A DNA stretch of 13,805 bases from Roseburia_D sp964388945. GTDB taxonomy: Bacteria; Bacillota; Clostridia; Lachnospirales; Lachnospiraceae. The notes beneath the pieces were generated by a model that was not told the DNA's origin, did no database searches, and worked only from the letters and a program-made list of their open reading frames with translations. Shown here one piece after another: positions 13,733-13,805 of this stretch. The stretch's first letter is position 1; each line of letters starts with the position of its first letter. The position numbers and the translations under genes were made by a program. The DNA is taken from assembly GCA_964388945.1 (NCBI GenBank), contig CAYMCM010000060.1, forward strand, positions 1 to 13,805, given 5' to 3'.

Positions 13733-13805
13733 GGGCTGCGTATTATATACCGAGACTATGAAGAAAAGTCTGTAAATAAGATCTTCTATGATAATGATAG
13801 GCGAA

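Noticed and set aside
13753..13771. Hairpin AGACT/AGTCT after tetR as a terminator
   Set aside because: The stem has five pairs and no T tract follows; nothing else is visible from 13733 to the end.
1..13805. CRISPR array, tRNA, rRNA, insertion sequence, phage attachment site or riboswitch
   Set aside because: I looked for regular spaced repeats, transposase motifs, cloverleaf-like stretches and long structured leaders and saw none; no gap between genes exceeds about 170 bases.

Overview
The window looks like a chromosomal piece of a low-to-moderate GC Firmicute, most likely a Clostridia member of the Lachnospiraceae type. This is an inference from four things: strong AGGAGG-type ribosome binding sites; the dnaE-pfkA gene pair; a small RelQ-type alarmone synthetase; and a C-terminal GNAT acetyltransferase joined to a worn HAD-like domain. 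No rRNA, tRNA, CRISPR array, phage gene or insertion sequence is visible. Almost everything is on the minus strand; only a cyclophilin gene and a TetR gene at the right edge are on the plus strand.

Layout from left to right. (1) Positions 58-1359, minus: a HAD-like/GNAT fusion, then a small four-helix membrane protein. They face a plus-strand cyclophilin (1488-2009), and the two divergent promoters share their -35 region. A bidirectional terminator (2027-2063) closes the cyclophilin gene against the next block. (2) Positions 2067-3901, minus: a TrmH-family RNA methyltransferase, an 88-residue protein of unknown function and a RelQ-like (p)ppGpp synthetase, probably one operon. (3) Positions 3993-8500, minus: dnaE and pfkA, starting from a near-consensus promoter (8530-8558) and ending in a hairpin terminator (3928-3963). 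(4) Positions 8595-10354, minus: a compact operon of a TM1586-like nitroreductase, an ArsR regulator and a metallo-beta-lactamase-fold hydrolase, with 4-base spacing and an 11-base overlap. This suggests a small self-regulated redox or detoxification unit. (5) Positions 10448-13732: a divergent TetR regulator facing an ABC export operon of two paralogous ATPases and one ABC-2 permease.

The last block is the most interesting. It has three independent lesions. The first ATPase is frameshifted at a run of eight A. The permease has lost its middle and is out of frame at the join. The TetR gene has an ideal Shine-Dalgarno sequence, but the codon in the start position is ATC, not ATG. Its promoter (TTGATG-17-TATAAT) and two operator-like palindromes look intact. 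The simplest reading is an exporter locus in recent decay, with its TetR regulator also damaged. The alternative for the first ATPase is recoding, because A_AAA_AAA is in the correct frame for a -1 shift that would restore a 303-residue protein ending in a TAATG overlap with the next gene.

The rest of the window is ordinary housekeeping sequence, and I see no clear new multi-gene system. Protein family calls come from motif recognition only; no search was run.
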